Part shown: positions 52,940-61,870 of the stretch, one piece after another
Position numbering within the stretch: the stretch's first letter is position 1
How the letters are laid out: the number at the start of each line of letters is the position of its first letter
NCBI RefSeq assembly: GCF_023652955.1
Contig: NZ_JAKLOY010000010.1
Location: 62,001-126,000 of the forward strand
From: Geomonas sp. Red32
Lineage (GTDB): Bacteria > Desulfobacterota > Desulfuromonadia > Geobacterales > Geobacteraceae
Reading direction: 5' to 3'
DNA: 64,000 bases
The notes under the pieces: generated by a model
Database searches by the model: none
Seen by the model: the letters and a program-made list of their open reading frames with translations, nothing else
What the model was told of the DNA's origin: nothing
Made by a program: the position numbers and the translations under genes

Positions 52940-54502
52940 ATGGCAAAGATTGGGCGCGCGTTGATCAGCGTATCGGAGAAGACCGGGGTGGTGGATTTCG
53001 CCCGGGCCCTGGCAGGGTATGGCGTGGAAATCCTCTCCACCGGCGGCACCGCTAAACTCATCCGCGATGCGGGCATAGCGGTGAAGGACGTCTCCGAGTT
53101 CACCGGTTTCCCCGAAATGCTGGACGGCCGGGTCAAGACCCTCCATCCGAAGGTCCACGGCGGCATCCTCGGCATGCGCGAGAACCCGGCCCACGTGGCC
53201 AAGATGCAGGAGCACGGCATCGAGCCGATCGACATGGTGGTCGTGAATCTCTACCCGTTCGAGGCCACCGTGGCCAAGGAAGGGTGCACCATGGAAGACG
53301 CCATCGAGAACATCGACATCGGCGGCCCGACCATGCTCCGCTCCGCCGCCAAGAACAACCGCGACGTAACCGTCATCGTCGATAACGCCGACTTCCAGGT
53401 GGTGCTCGACGAGATGAAGGCCAACAGCGGCTGCGTCTCCCGCTCGACCAACTTCCGGCTGGCCGTGAAGGTCTATCAGCACACCGCCGCCTACGACGCC
53501 GCCATCTCCAACTGGCTGGGCGCCCGCACCGGCGAAGGGGTCGCCGAGTTCCCGGACACCTTCACCGTTCAGTTCAAGCTGGCCCAGGGGATGCGCTACG
53601 GCGAAAACCCGCACCAGGGTGCCGCCTTCTACGTCGAGAAGGGGGCCAAGGAGGCTTCCATCTCCACCGCCCGCCAGCTGCAGGGCAAGGAGCTTTCCTA
53701 CAACAACATCGGCGACACCGACGCCGCCCTCGAGTGCGTGAAGCAGTTCACCGAGCCGGCCTGCGTCATCGTCAAGCACGCCAACCCCTGCGGCGTCGCC
53801 GTGGCCGCCAACATCTTCGAAGCCTACGAGGCTGCCTACAAGACCGACCCGGAATCCGCCTTCGGCGGCATCATCGCCTTCAACCGCGAGCTCGACGAGA
53901 CCACAGCCCGCGCCATCGTCGACCGCCAGTTCGTCGAAGTTATCATCGCTCCCAAGGTGACCGAGGCGGCCAGCGAAGTGGTCTCCGCCAAGAAGAATGT
54001 CCGTCTGCTCGAGTGCGGCTTCTGGCCGGAGGCCCCGGCCAAGCGTCTCGACTTCAAACGCGTCAATGGCGGCATCCTGGTGCAGGACGCCGACCTCGAC
54101 CTCTTCACCGAGCTCAAAGTGGTGACCAAGCGGGTGCCGACCGACGCCGAGATGGAAGACCTCCTCTTCACCTGGCGGGTGGCCAAGTTCGTGAAATCCA
54201 ACGCCATCGTCTACGGCCGCGGCAACGCCACCGTCGGCGTGGGCGCGGGCCAGATGAGCCGCGTCAACTCCGCCCGTATCGCCGCCATCAAGGCCGAGCA
54301 CGCCGGGATCCCGGTCCAGGGCGCCGTCATGGCCTCCGACGCCTTCTTCCCGTTCCGTGACGGTCTCGACAACGCCGCCGCTGCCGGCGTCACCGCCGTC
54401 ATCCAGCCGGGCGGCTCCATGCGCGACGCCGAGGTTATCGCCGCCGCCGACGAGCACAACATCGCCATGGTCTTCACCGCGATGAGGCATTTCAGGCACT
54501 AA
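52940..54502 (+). CDS. purH: Bifunctional AICAR formyltransferase/IMP cyclohydrolase
   Basis: The 520-residue enzyme performs the last two steps to IMP. The N-terminal third is the cyclohydrolase (MGS-like: [46 protein letters not shown]). The rest is the formyltransferase ([38 protein letters not shown]). ATG 52940 has AAGGAG. It starts the purH-purD-purE run. Confidence 0.97.
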   Translation: MAKIGRALISVSEKTGVVDFARALAGYGVEILSTGGTAKLIRDAGIAVKDVSEFTGFPEMLDGRVKTLHPKVHGGILGMRENPAHVAKMQEHGIEPIDMVVVNLYPFEATVAKEGCTMEDAIENIDIGGPTMLRSAAKNNRDVTVIVDNADFQVVLDEMKANSGCVSRSTNFRLAVKVYQHTAAYDAAISNWLGARTGEGVAEFPDTFTVQFKLAQGMRYGENPHQGAAFYVEKGAKEASISTARQLQGKELSYNNIGDTDAALECVKQFTEPACVIVKHANPCGVAVAANIFEAYEAAYKTDPESAFGGIIAFNRELDETTARAIVDRQFVEVIIAPKVTEAASEVVSAKKNVRLLECGFWPEAPAKRLDFKRVNGGILVQDADLDLFTELKVVTKRVPTDAEMEDLLFTWRVAKFVKSNAIVYGRGNATVGVGAGQMSRVNSARIAAIKAEHAGIPVQGAVMASDAFFPFRDGLDNAAAAGVTAVIQPGGSMRDAEVIAAADEHNIAMVFTAMRHFRH

Positions 54503-54514
54503 GTCAAAGTCAAT

Positions 54515-54640
54515 GGAACGCGGATGACGCGGATGTAACGGATGTACGCGGATTTACCCAGCATCTTTTTTAGAGTTAACGTCAAAAGCTTTTGATTGAT
54601 CCGCGTAGATCCGCCCAATCCGTGTCATCCGCGTTCTAAT
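54515..54640. repeat. ACGCGGATGACGCGGAT inverted repeat
   Basis: GAACGCGGATGACGCGGATG.. and CCGTGTCATCCGCGTTC form a long imperfect inverted repeat between purH and purD. The sequence is of a kind often seen as dispersed repeats; only this copy is in the window. Confidence 0.75.
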
Positions 54641-54669
54641 GGTTTTCAAGCTTTTAAAGGAGTCCTTTT

Positions 54670-55941
54670 ATGAAGGTTTTGGTGATAGGAAGCGGGGGGC
54701 GCGAGCATGCGCTGGTGTGGAAGATCGCCCAGTCTCCGCTCGTTGACAAGGTTTTCTGTGCACCGGGCAATCCCGGCACCGCGCAGCTCGGCACGAACGT
54801 CAACATCGCGGTGGACGACCTCCAGGGGCTTCTCTCCTTCGCCAAGGAGAACGGGATCGAGCTCACCGTGGTCGGCCCGGAGCTTCCGCTCTCCCTGGGG
54901 ATCGTGGACCTCTTCGAGAAGGAGGGGCTGAAGATCTTCGGCGCCCGCCAGAACGCCGCCATCATCGAGGCGAGCAAGGCGTTCTCGAAGGACCTGATGA
55001 AGAAGTACCATGTCCCGACCGCCGCCTACGAGGTGTTCACCGAGGTGCAGCCTGCCATCGAGTTCATCGACAAGACCGGGATTCCCATCGTCATCAAGGC
55101 TGACGGCCTGGCCGCCGGCAAGGGCGTCATCATCGCCCAGACCCGCGACGAGGCGGTGGAAGCGGTCACCGACATGCTTTCGGGCAACGCCTTCGGCGCC
55201 GCGGGCTCGCGCGTGGTGATCGAGGAGTTCCTGAAAGGGGAGGAAGCTTCCTTCCTCGCCTTCACCGACGGCAAGAACATCGTCCCGCTGGCCAGCGCCC
55301 AGGACCACAAGGCGGTCTTCGACGGCGACAAGGGCCCCAACACCGGCGGCATGGGAGCCTATTCCCCGGCACCGGTGGTGACCAAGTCCATTCACGACAA
55401 GGCGATGGCCGAGGTCATGAGAAGGACCGTCGACGGCATGGCCGCCGAGGGAAGGCCGTACCGCGGCGTGCTCTACGCCGGGCTCATGATCGACGGCGGG
55501 AACGTGAAGACGCTCGAGTTCAATGCCCGCTTCGGCGACCCGGAGTGCCAGCCGCTCCTCATGCGGATGAAGTCGGACATCGTGCCGATCCTGATGGCGG
55601 TTGCCTCAGGCGACATCTCCGGCGTGGAGATCGAGTGGCACGACAAGGCAACCGTCTGCGTGGTGCTGGCGGCCGAAGGGTACCCTGGCGACTACCGCAA
55701 GGGTGACGTCATCAACGGGCTCGACGAGGCCGCAACCATCGAGGACTTGGTGGTCTTCCACGCCGGGACCAAGGCATCCGAGGCCGGGATCGTTACCAAC
55801 GGCGGCCGCGTGCTGGGCGTCACCGCTCTCGGCGCCACTGTCAAGGACGCCATCGACCGCGCCTACGCGGGAGTCGCCAAGATTACCTGGCCCGGGATGC
55901 ACTGCCGGAAGGATATCGGCGCCAAGGCTATGAACCGCTAA
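54670..55941 (+). CDS. purD: Phosphoribosylamine-glycine ligase
   Basis: The 423-residue ATP-grasp enzyme makes glycinamide ribonucleotide. It has VIGSGGREHALVWKIAQSP, VVGPELPLSLGIVD, PIVIKADGLAAGKGVIIA, NTGGMGAYSPAP and EFNARFGDPECQPLL. AAAGGAG lies just before the ATG. It is followed by a repeat-filled spacer before purE. Confidence 0.97.
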   Translation: MKVLVIGSGGREHALVWKIAQSPLVDKVFCAPGNPGTAQLGTNVNIAVDDLQGLLSFAKENGIELTVVGPELPLSLGIVDLFEKEGLKIFGARQNAAIIEASKAFSKDLMKKYHVPTAAYEVFTEVQPAIEFIDKTGIPIVIKADGLAAGKGVIIAQTRDEAVEAVTDMLSGNAFGAAGSRVVIEEFLKGEEASFLAFTDGKNIVPLASAQDHKAVFDGDKGPNTGGMGAYSPAPVVTKSIHDKAMAEVMRRTVDGMAAEGRPYRGVLYAGLMIDGGNVKTLEFNARFGDPECQPLLMRMKSDIVPILMAVASGDISGVEIEWHDKATVCVVLAAEGYPGDYRKGDVINGLDEAATIEDLVVFHAGTKASEAGIVTNGGRVLGVTALGATVKDAIDRAYAGVAKITWPGMHCRKDIGAKAMNR

Positions 55942-55947
55942 ACTCAT

Positions 55948-56147
55948 TAGCCACGGAGACACGGAGAAAATCTGAGAAAGGCGGACAAACCTCAACCAAT
56001 TAATACAGGGATCACCCGAAACCGAAAGGAAGCTTTCGGTCAGGTTCCCCTTACGTTCTTGGTGTAGATGTTCTCCGATTTCCTCCGTGTCTCCGTGGCT
56101 ACGATTCACCGTTTTTGATGTTCTCCGATTTTCTCCGTGGCAAAGAT
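55948..56147. repeat. CCACGGAGACACGGAG repeat array between purD and purE
   Basis: One forward unit (55948-55980) faces two reversed units (56069-56101 and 56119-56145: TTCTCCGATTTCCTCCGTG and TTCTCCGATTTTCTCCGTGG). The array fills the spacer and could form a long stem in the purD-purE transcript. Confidence 0.88.
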
Positions 56148-56161
56148 TTAAGGGAGTAGAT

Positions 56162-56671
56162 ATGTCGAATGCTGCAGTACTGATTATGATGGGCAGTGAT
56201 TCCGACCTGCCGGTGATGGAAGAGACCGCGAAGGTGCTCGACGACTTCGGCGTGCCGTTCGAGATGCGCATATCCTCGGCCCACCGCTGCCCCGAGCGCA
56301 CCGCCAAGCTTGCCAGCGAAGCGGCTGGGCGCGGGATCCAGGTCATCATCGCGGCAGCCGGCATGGCCGCCCACCTGGCCGGGGTCGTGGCCGCCGAAAC
56401 CACCTTGCCGGTGATCGGCGTTCCCATGCCGGGTGGTGCCCTCAACGGGGTAGACGCCCTCTATTCCACCGTGCAGATGCCGGGTGGGATCCCGGTGGCC
56501 AGCATGGCCATCGGCAAAGCCGGGGCCAAGAATGCCGGCCTCTTCGCCGTCCAGATCCTGGCCCTCTCCAATCCCGCCCTCCGCACCCAGCTCGCTTCCT
56601 ACAAGGCGCAGATGGTCGACGAAGTGGAGCAGAAGGACCAGGCGTTGCAGTTGAAGCTGAACTCGAAGTAG
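56162..56671 (+). CDS. purE: N5-carboxyaminoimidazole ribonucleotide mutase
   Basis: The 169-residue class I PurE moves the carboxyl group to carbon 4 of AIR. Active-site segments MGSDSDLPVMEE, SAHRCPERTAKL and AAAGMAAHLAGVVA are present. ATG 56162 is preceded by GGGAG; the longer frame upstream runs into the repeat. No purK lies next to it. Confidence 0.96.
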   Translation: MSNAAVLIMMGSDSDLPVMEETAKVLDDFGVPFEMRISSAHRCPERTAKLASEAAGRGIQVIIAAAGMAAHLAGVVAAETTLPVIGVPMPGGALNGVDALYSTVQMPGGIPVASMAIGKAGAKNAGLFAVQILALSNPALRTQLASYKAQMVDEVEQKDQALQLKLNSK

Positions 56672-56817
56672 CCGGTCCCGGCAGCGTGCCCTCGCCTCCC
56701 GCGGGGTGAAGGTGACCGAAGGCCCGGTGAGGGGAGATGTAGCTGCGAAGGGATGAGATAGCGGCGCTCAATGATTACGAAACAATGAAGCTATTCATAC
56801 CGATTGTGTCATTTTTC

Positions 56818-56844
56818 TTGACAATGCTCTAGTTACTGTATTAG
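56818..56844 (+). promoter_or_regulatory. Promoter of the cytochrome c7 gene
   Basis: TTGACA (56818-56823) and TATTAG (56839-56844) with a 15-base gap, or ATTAGT at 16, about 36-40 bases before the start. Confidence 0.55.
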
Positions 56845-56879
56845 TTTCTTAAAATTTCCAAATAAGGAGGGTCGTGCCC

Positions 56880-57161
56880 GTGAAAAATATTGTTACAATG
56901 GTTGCTATGACTGTCATTCTTGCCGCATCCACCGCGATGGCCGCCGATCAGGTGGTCTACAACGCCAAGAACGGCACCACCATCACTTTCAACCACAAGG
57001 CCCATCAGGCACGGACCGAGTGCAAAGCCTGCCACGGCCAGGGAGCCCCGACCAAGATCGTCATCGAGGGGAAACAGGCCCACGCCCTCTGCCTCGACTG
57101 CCACAAGAAGACCAACAACGGAAAGATTTCCGGCGCCTGCAAGGAGTGCCACAAGAAGTAA
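56880..57161 (+). CDS. Periplasmic triheme cytochrome c7, PpcA family
   Basis: The 93-residue precursor has a signal peptide ending TAMA|ADQ and a mature part of 72 residues with three CxxCH motifs (CKACH, CLDCH, CKECH) plus distal histidines in FNHKAHQ and KQAHALC. This matches the PpcA-type c7 carriers that pass electrons across the Geobacter periplasm to outer-membrane conduits. GTG 56880 is the start, since AAGGAGG is nine bases upstream; GTG 56874 is too close. It is followed by a terminator, so it can be expressed strongly on its own. Confidence 0.94.
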   Translation: MKNIVTMVAMTVILAASTAMAADQVVYNAKNGTTITFNHKAHQARTECKACHGQGAPTKIVIEGKQAHALCLDCHKKTNNGKISGACKECHKK

Positions 57162-57198
57162 ATCTCCTATCCGGTTTGGCCTGGACTGATCCCATGAC

Positions 57199-57232
57199 AA
57201 TGGGGTAACTGCCTTCTGTTACCCCATTTTTT
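57199..57232 (+). terminator. Intrinsic terminator after the cytochrome c7 gene
   Basis: Perfect AATGGGGTAAC / GTTACCCCATT stem, eight-base loop and a TTTTTT run. Confidence 0.93.
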
Positions 57233-57261
57233 CGGCAATTTTTCTATTAGTTAATTTTATT

Positions 57262-57289
57262 TTGCTCTTATCATCATTTTGTCTATAAT
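57262..57289 (+). promoter_or_regulatory. Sigma-70 promoter of resB
   Basis: TTGCTC and a perfect TATAAT separated by 16 bases, 51 bases before the TTG start. Confidence 0.75.
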
Positions 57290-57340
57290 GCCTTGCTTGT
57301 GATTTGATCCACGATCCAAACCTAGAGACGGGAGAGTACC

Positions 57341-58699
57341 TTGACAACGAATAAACGCGGACTTGCGGAACAACTGTGGGATTTTTTCTGCTCGTTGAGA
57401 CTCACCATTTTCCTTCTGATAGGGCTCGCCCTGGTCTCCATCATCGGCACCGTAATCCCGCAGGGTCCCCAGCGTGAATACCTCGCCACCATCAGCGAAA
57501 CCAAGATTCGCCTTTACAGTTCCCTCGGCTTTTTCGACATGTACCACTCCTGGTGGTTCATCCTTCTCCTCTACCTTTTGACCCTCAACCTGATCTGCTG
57601 CTCGATCAAGCGTCTCCCCCGCGTATGGAAGATCGTTTCCGAGCCGGTCCTGGTCATGGACGAGTCCTTCGAGAGGACCCTCTCCAACACCCAGGAGCTC
57701 AAGCTCAAGGGGGGCAAGTCCGAGCTTAAGGACCGCGTCAGCGCCGCCCTCGCTTCCGAGTTCGCCCGGCCGGTGGTCACCGAGAAGGATGGCGTCATCC
57801 ACCTCTTCGCCCAGAAGAACCCCTGGTGCCGTCTCGGGGTCTACGTGGTGCACTTCTCCATCATCGTCGTCTTCATCGGGGCACTCGTCGGCTCGTTCTT
57901 CGGCTACAAGGGGTACGCCCAGATTCCCGAGGGGGGGAGCGTCAACCAGGTCATGGGGAGAAACGGCAAGATCGTCAACCTCGGCTTCGACGTCCGCTGC
58001 GAGAAGTTCACGGTCACCTTCTACGACACCGGTGCTCCCAAGGAATTCAAGAGCATCCTGTCGGTCTTCGACGGCGGCAAGCCGGTCGCCGGGCTGCAGA
58101 ACATCCCGGTCATCGTCAACGATCCGCTGACCTACAAGGGGGTCACCTTCTACCAGGCGAGCTACGGCCAGTCCGACGAAGGGGCTCTCTACCACCTGAC
58201 GGTCCTCAACCGCAAGACCAACAAGGCGGAGAAGATCGATGCCCGCCAGGGTGAGCGGGTTGCCCTTCCGGGTGGCGCCTTCCTCTCCGTCATGGAAGCC
58301 ACCCAGAACGTCACTCCCTTCATGAAGGAGTTCGACGGCCCCGGCGCGCAGGTCGAGTTCACCCCGCCGGGCGGCCAGCCGGAACCCTTCGTCATTCTCA
58401 GCGACAAATACCAGTCCTTCAACGCCCAGCACGGCGGGGACTTACTCATAAACTTCGATGGCATGGACCAGAAGTTCTACACCGGCCTCCAGGTCGCCAA
58501 GGACCCGGGGGTATGGGTGGTGTGGACGGGATGCGCCCTGATGGTGATCGGCATCATCATGGCCTTCTTCATGTCCCACCGCAGGGTCTGGGCCAGGATC
58601 TCTGACGACGGCGTGACCGTGGGCGGGTCCGCCTCCAAGAACCCCGCCGGGTTCGAGATGCAGTTCGACGACCTGGTGGAGAAGCTCAACAAAGCATAG
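57341..58699 (+). CDS. resB: Cytochrome c biogenesis protein ResB/Ccs1 (system II)
   Basis: The 452-residue membrane protein has the ResB signature FFCSLRLTIFLLIGLALVSIIGTVIPQG, a second pair of membrane helices (WWFILLLYLLTLNLICCSIKRLP, GVYVVHFSIIVVFIGALVGSFFGYKG), a large periplasmic domain and a last helix near residue 400. With CcsA it delivers and attaches heme to apocytochromes. TTG 57341 has GGGAGAG upstream. It precedes ccsA by 54 bases. Confidence 0.95.
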   Translation: MTTNKRGLAEQLWDFFCSLRLTIFLLIGLALVSIIGTVIPQGPQREYLATISETKIRLYSSLGFFDMYHSWWFILLLYLLTLNLICCSIKRLPRVWKIVSEPVLVMDESFERTLSNTQELKLKGGKSELKDRVSAALASEFARPVVTEKDGVIHLFAQKNPWCRLGVYVVHFSIIVVFIGALVGSFFGYKGYAQIPEGGSVNQVMGRNGKIVNLGFDVRCEKFTVTFYDTGAPKEFKSILSVFDGGKPVAGLQNIPVIVNDPLTYKGVTFYQASYGQSDEGALYHLTVLNRKTNKAEKIDARQGERVALPGGAFLSVMEATQNVTPFMKEFDGPGAQVEFTPPGGQPEPFVILSDKYQSFNAQHGGDLLINFDGMDQKFYTGLQVAKDPGVWVVWTGCALMVIGIIMAFFMSHRRVWARISDDGVTVGGSASKNPAGFEMQFDDLVEKLNKA

Positions 58700-58753
58700 A
58701 ATCCCGGGGGTGCCCACCCCCTCGTCGCGCACACAACGACCGGAGGATTATCG

Positions 58754-59602
58754 ATGTCCAGTTCCAACCTGTTTAACGTCACCATGGTCATATACATGGT
58801 TACCACCTGCATATTCTTCGCCTTCCTCGCCTCGCGGAACAAGGCGGTCGGTCTGGCTGGCACGTACGCCGCCCTGATCGGCTTCCTGATCCAGACCGCG
58901 GCGATCGGCATGCGGTGGAAAGAGTCCTACGACCAGGGGCATGGCCACGCGCCGCTCTCCAACCTCTTCGAATCGGTGGTCTTCTTCTCGTGGACCATCA
59001 TCCTGATCTACCTGATCATCGACTTCAAGTACAAGTACCGTGCGGTCGGCTTCTTCGTCGTTCCGTTCGCGCTCTTCGGCATGGCCTGGGCCCAGCTGGG
59101 CCTCGACAGCGGCATCGAGCCGCTGGTGCCGGCCCTGCAGAGTAACTGGCTCATGTACCACGTCATCACCTGCTTCCTCGGCTACGCCGCCTTCGCGGTG
59201 GCCTGCGGCATCTCCATCATGTACCTGATACGCGACAAGGTGGAGAAGGGGGGCGGCAACTCGGCCGCGGGGGGGATGCTCTCCATGTTCCCCGCCATCC
59301 GGGTGCTCGACGACCTGAACTACAAGGCCATCATGATCGGCTTCCCGCTCTTGACCCTGGGGATCGTGACCGGCGCCGCCTGGGCCAACTATGCCTGGGG
59401 TACCTACTGGAGCTGGGACCCCAAGGAAACCTGGTCGCTGATCGTCTGGTTCGTCTACGCCGCCTTCCTCCATGCCCGCATTACCCGCGGCTGGGTCGGG
59501 CGCCGGGCGGCCATCCTGTCGGTCATCGGCTTTGCCGCCACTATCTTCTGCTATCTGGGTGTTAACCTCTTCCTCTCCGGCCTCCACAGCTACGGCAAGT
59601 AG
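58754..59602 (+). CDS. ccsA: Cytochrome c biogenesis protein CcsA/ResC (system II heme handler)
   Basis: The 282-residue membrane protein has eight hydrophobic segments and the heme-handling WWD motif in AWGTYWSWDPKETWSLIVWFVYA, with partner histidines in MYHVITCFLGYAAF and LHARITRGWVGRR. It works with ResB as one cytochrome c synthase. The arrangement resB-ccsA with cytochrome genes on both sides is functional context for both. Confidence 0.95.
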   Translation: MSSSNLFNVTMVIYMVTTCIFFAFLASRNKAVGLAGTYAALIGFLIQTAAIGMRWKESYDQGHGHAPLSNLFESVVFFSWTIILIYLIIDFKYKYRAVGFFVVPFALFGMAWAQLGLDSGIEPLVPALQSNWLMYHVITCFLGYAAFAVACGISIMYLIRDKVEKGGGNSAAGGMLSMFPAIRVLDDLNYKAIMIGFPLLTLGIVTGAAWANYAWGTYWSWDPKETWSLIVWFVYAAFLHARITRGWVGRRAAILSVIGFAATIFCYLGVNLFLSGLHSYGK

Positions 59603-59616
59603 CAACGGACCGGCAG

Positions 59617-59639
59617 GGCCCAACGTACGAACGTGGGCC
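59617..59639 (+). other. Hairpin between ccsA and the multiheme cytochrome gene
   Basis: GGCCCAACGT / ACGTGGGCC arms (one bulge) without a T run. It is not a clear terminator and may stabilise the transcript. Confidence 0.4.
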
Positions 59640-59732
59640 GTCCTCCGCACGGGGGGCGGCCCGCGCCGCGTCTGCCTGGGGCCTGCGGCTAAAGCGAGGG
59701 AGCCGGCACTTTTCCAAGGAAGGTTTGATTTC

Positions 59733-60737
59733 ATGCGACGTTTTTGGGGTAGGCTTGCCGCGGCAGGCGCATTGCTGACCATCTCCCTCGTACTGGTGCC
59801 GGGCCTTGCCCGTGCCGAGTTCAAGTGCAGCTCCTGCCACCGCGGGCTCATCACCGGGAGCGTCGCCCATCCGCCGGTTGCCGCCGGTGAGTGTACCCAC
59901 TGCCATCGCCAGCTCTCCGATGCCCATCCCCTCGAAAAGGGGAGCATGGGCTTCGTGGTCCCCCGCGAAAAGCTCTGTCTTCACTGCCACACCAAGCTCC
60001 TGACCGATTCCAAGCCGTTTTTCCACAAGCCGGTCGCCGAAGGAAAGTGTACCGGTTGCCACAACCACCACTCCTCCGACTATAAGGCGCTCCTGAAGGA
60101 CGCCCCTCCCAACCTCTGCTTCCGTTGCCACGACCAGACGAAGTTCACCGGCGCTGCCTTCACCCACAAACCGGTGGCGGAAGGAAAGTGCCTCGCCTGC
60201 CATGAGCCGCACCAGGCGACCGGGAGGTACCTGCTGAGAAAGCCGGGCTCCGAGCTTTGCCTGATGTGCCACGACAAGAAGTACGCGACCGGCAAGTCGA
60301 TCCACGGGCCGATCAAGACCGGGGAGTGTACCAAGTGCCACCTGGTCCACGGTTCCCCGAACCGCAAGCTTTTGAAGGCGGAAATGCCGACCGAGCTGTA
60401 CCGTCCCTTCACGCCGGACGCTTTCCCGCTCTGTTTCTACTGCCACAACCCGGACCTGGTCTCCGAGGTGAAGACGACCAAGACCACCGGCTTCAGAAAC
60501 GGCGACCGCAACCTGCACGCGGTCCACGTCAACAAGCCTGGGAAGGGACGCTCCTGCCTCCTTTGCCACAACCCGCACGCCTCCAGCCAGGACCGCCTGA
60601 TCTACACCCACGCCCCCGGCTTCGGGAGTTGGCAGATCCCCATCCGTTACACGAAGACGGATACCGGCGGGCAGTGCTCGGTCGGCTGCCACAAGACCTA
60701 CCGCTACGACAGGGGCAAGGCGCTTGACAACAACTAG
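59733..60737 (+). CDS. Periplasmic multiheme cytochrome c, 10 CxxCH plus one CX3CH motif
   Basis: The 334-residue precursor has a signal peptide (GLARA|EF near residue 29). Ten standard motifs follow in order: CSSCH, CTHCH, CLHCH, CTGCH, CFRCH, CLACH, CLMCH, CTKCH, CFYCH and CLLCH. An eleventh, C-SVG-CH, has one extra residue near the C terminus. Paired motifs with HKPVAEGKC repeats suggest decaheme-like doubled cytochrome c3/NrfB-type modules. AAGGAAGG precedes ATG 59733. It is co-oriented with ccsA and probably carries electrons with the c7 protein. Confidence 0.92.
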   Translation: MRRFWGRLAAAGALLTISLVLVPGLARAEFKCSSCHRGLITGSVAHPPVAAGECTHCHRQLSDAHPLEKGSMGFVVPREKLCLHCHTKLLTDSKPFFHKPVAEGKCTGCHNHHSSDYKALLKDAPPNLCFRCHDQTKFTGAAFTHKPVAEGKCLACHEPHQATGRYLLRKPGSELCLMCHDKKYATGKSIHGPIKTGECTKCHLVHGSPNRKLLKAEMPTELYRPFTPDAFPLCFYCHNPDLVSEVKTTKTTGFRNGDRNLHAVHVNKPGKGRSCLLCHNPHASSQDRLIYTHAPGFGSWQIPIRYTKTDTGGQCSVGCHKTYRYDRGKALDNN

Positions 60738-60803
60738 CGCGGCATCGCTGCCGGTTTCTGCCGGGAGTCCGCCGGTTCCGGCCTCGACTGCGCCGCCGGC
60801 CCA

Positions 60804-60842
60804 GCGCCCCCCCCTTTGCGAAGGGGGGACAGGGTGGATTGT
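60804..60842. repeat. C/G-run dispersed hairpin repeat
   Basis: CCCCCCCCCTTTGCGAAGGGGGG plus ACAGGGTGGATT; same unit as 9288 and 20834. It overlaps the frame upstream of the next gene and so excludes a start earlier than about 60845. Confidence 0.8.
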
Positions 60843-60857
60843 AACCGCCGCTGGCTC

Positions 60858-61856
60858 ATGGGGTCCCCGTACCGCATGACCCTTCCCCGCGTTTCCATCA
60901 TCATTCCGGTGGCACCGGGAGGAACGGTCCGGGCACTGGCCGGTCTCGCCCCGGTGACCTATCCGCAGGAACTCTTCGAGGTGCTGGTCGCCTACGGCCG
61001 CGCCCCGAGCGTACAGAGAAACCGCGCCGCCAACGAGGCGGAAGGGGATATCCTCTACTTCCTGGACGACGATTCCCGGGTCGCCCCCGGTTTCCTGGAA
61101 CGGGCGGTCCCCCACTACGAGAATCCGAAGGTGGCCGCAGCCGGAGGGCCGTCGCTGACTCCCGTCACCGATTCGCCCCTGCAGCGGGCGATCGGGGTAG
61201 TGCTCTCCTCGGCAGTAGGTGGCGGCGGCGTCCGTAACCGCTACCGCAAGGCTGGCGAGGCGCGCCACACCGGCGACAGCGAGCTCATCCTCTGCAACCT
61301 GAGCTTCCGGCGGGAGATCTTTCTCTCCCACGGCGGGCTCGACTCCCGGCTCTATCCCAACGAGGAAAACGAGTTGATGGACCGGCTGGTAGGGGAAGGA
61401 TTCTACCTGGTACACGACCCGGAACTGGGCGTGCAGCGGAGCCAGCGCCCGACCTGGAAGGCCTACGTCAAACAGATGCTCGGCTACGGGCGCGGCCGCG
61501 GAGAGCAGACCAGGATCTCCGGCCGGATCAAGCCGGTGGCCATGGCCCCGTCGCTGTTCGTGGTCTACCTGCTGCTCTTACCGCTTTTGGGGAGCTGGAT
61601 CCTCTCGCTCCCCTTTTTCGCTTACCTCGCCCTGATGCTTGCCGCCTCCCTGCAGGGGGCGCTTGGCGCGCGGGATCTCACCCTGCTCCCGCGCCTGCTG
61701 GTTCTCTTCCCCGCCCTGCACCTCCTGTATGGCGTGGGGGTGGTCTGGGGGCTCGTCAGGCCGCGCTTCAAGGGCGCCCCCCGTTCGACGGACGGGATCG
61801 AGATCCGCAGGGTGAAGGCGTTCGGCGAGCCCCTCAACGCGCAAGGACAAGACTAG
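60858..61856 (+). CDS. Family 2 glycosyltransferase with C-terminal membrane segments
   Basis: The 332-residue protein opens with RVSIIIPVAPGGTVRALAGL, has the nucleotide-sugar DDD motif in ILYFLDDDSRVAPGFLERAV and an acceptor-site ED-like pair (LYPNEENELMDRL). Three hydrophobic segments fill residues 225-305. It probably adds a sugar at the cytoplasmic face of the membrane for envelope polysaccharide or lipid. ATG 60876 is an alternative start; neither has a good ribosome binding site. Confidence 0.85.
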   Translation: MGSPYRMTLPRVSIIIPVAPGGTVRALAGLAPVTYPQELFEVLVAYGRAPSVQRNRAANEAEGDILYFLDDDSRVAPGFLERAVPHYENPKVAAAGGPSLTPVTDSPLQRAIGVVLSSAVGGGGVRNRYRKAGEARHTGDSELILCNLSFRREIFLSHGGLDSRLYPNEENELMDRLVGEGFYLVHDPELGVQRSQRPTWKAYVKQMLGYGRGRGEQTRISGRIKPVAMAPSLFVVYLLLLPLLGSWILSLPFFAYLALMLAASLQGALGARDLTLLPRLLVLFPALHLLYGVGVVWGLVRPRFKGAPRSTDGIEIRRVKAFGEPLNAQGQD

Positions 61857-61870
61857 TACAAGGAGCTTCC

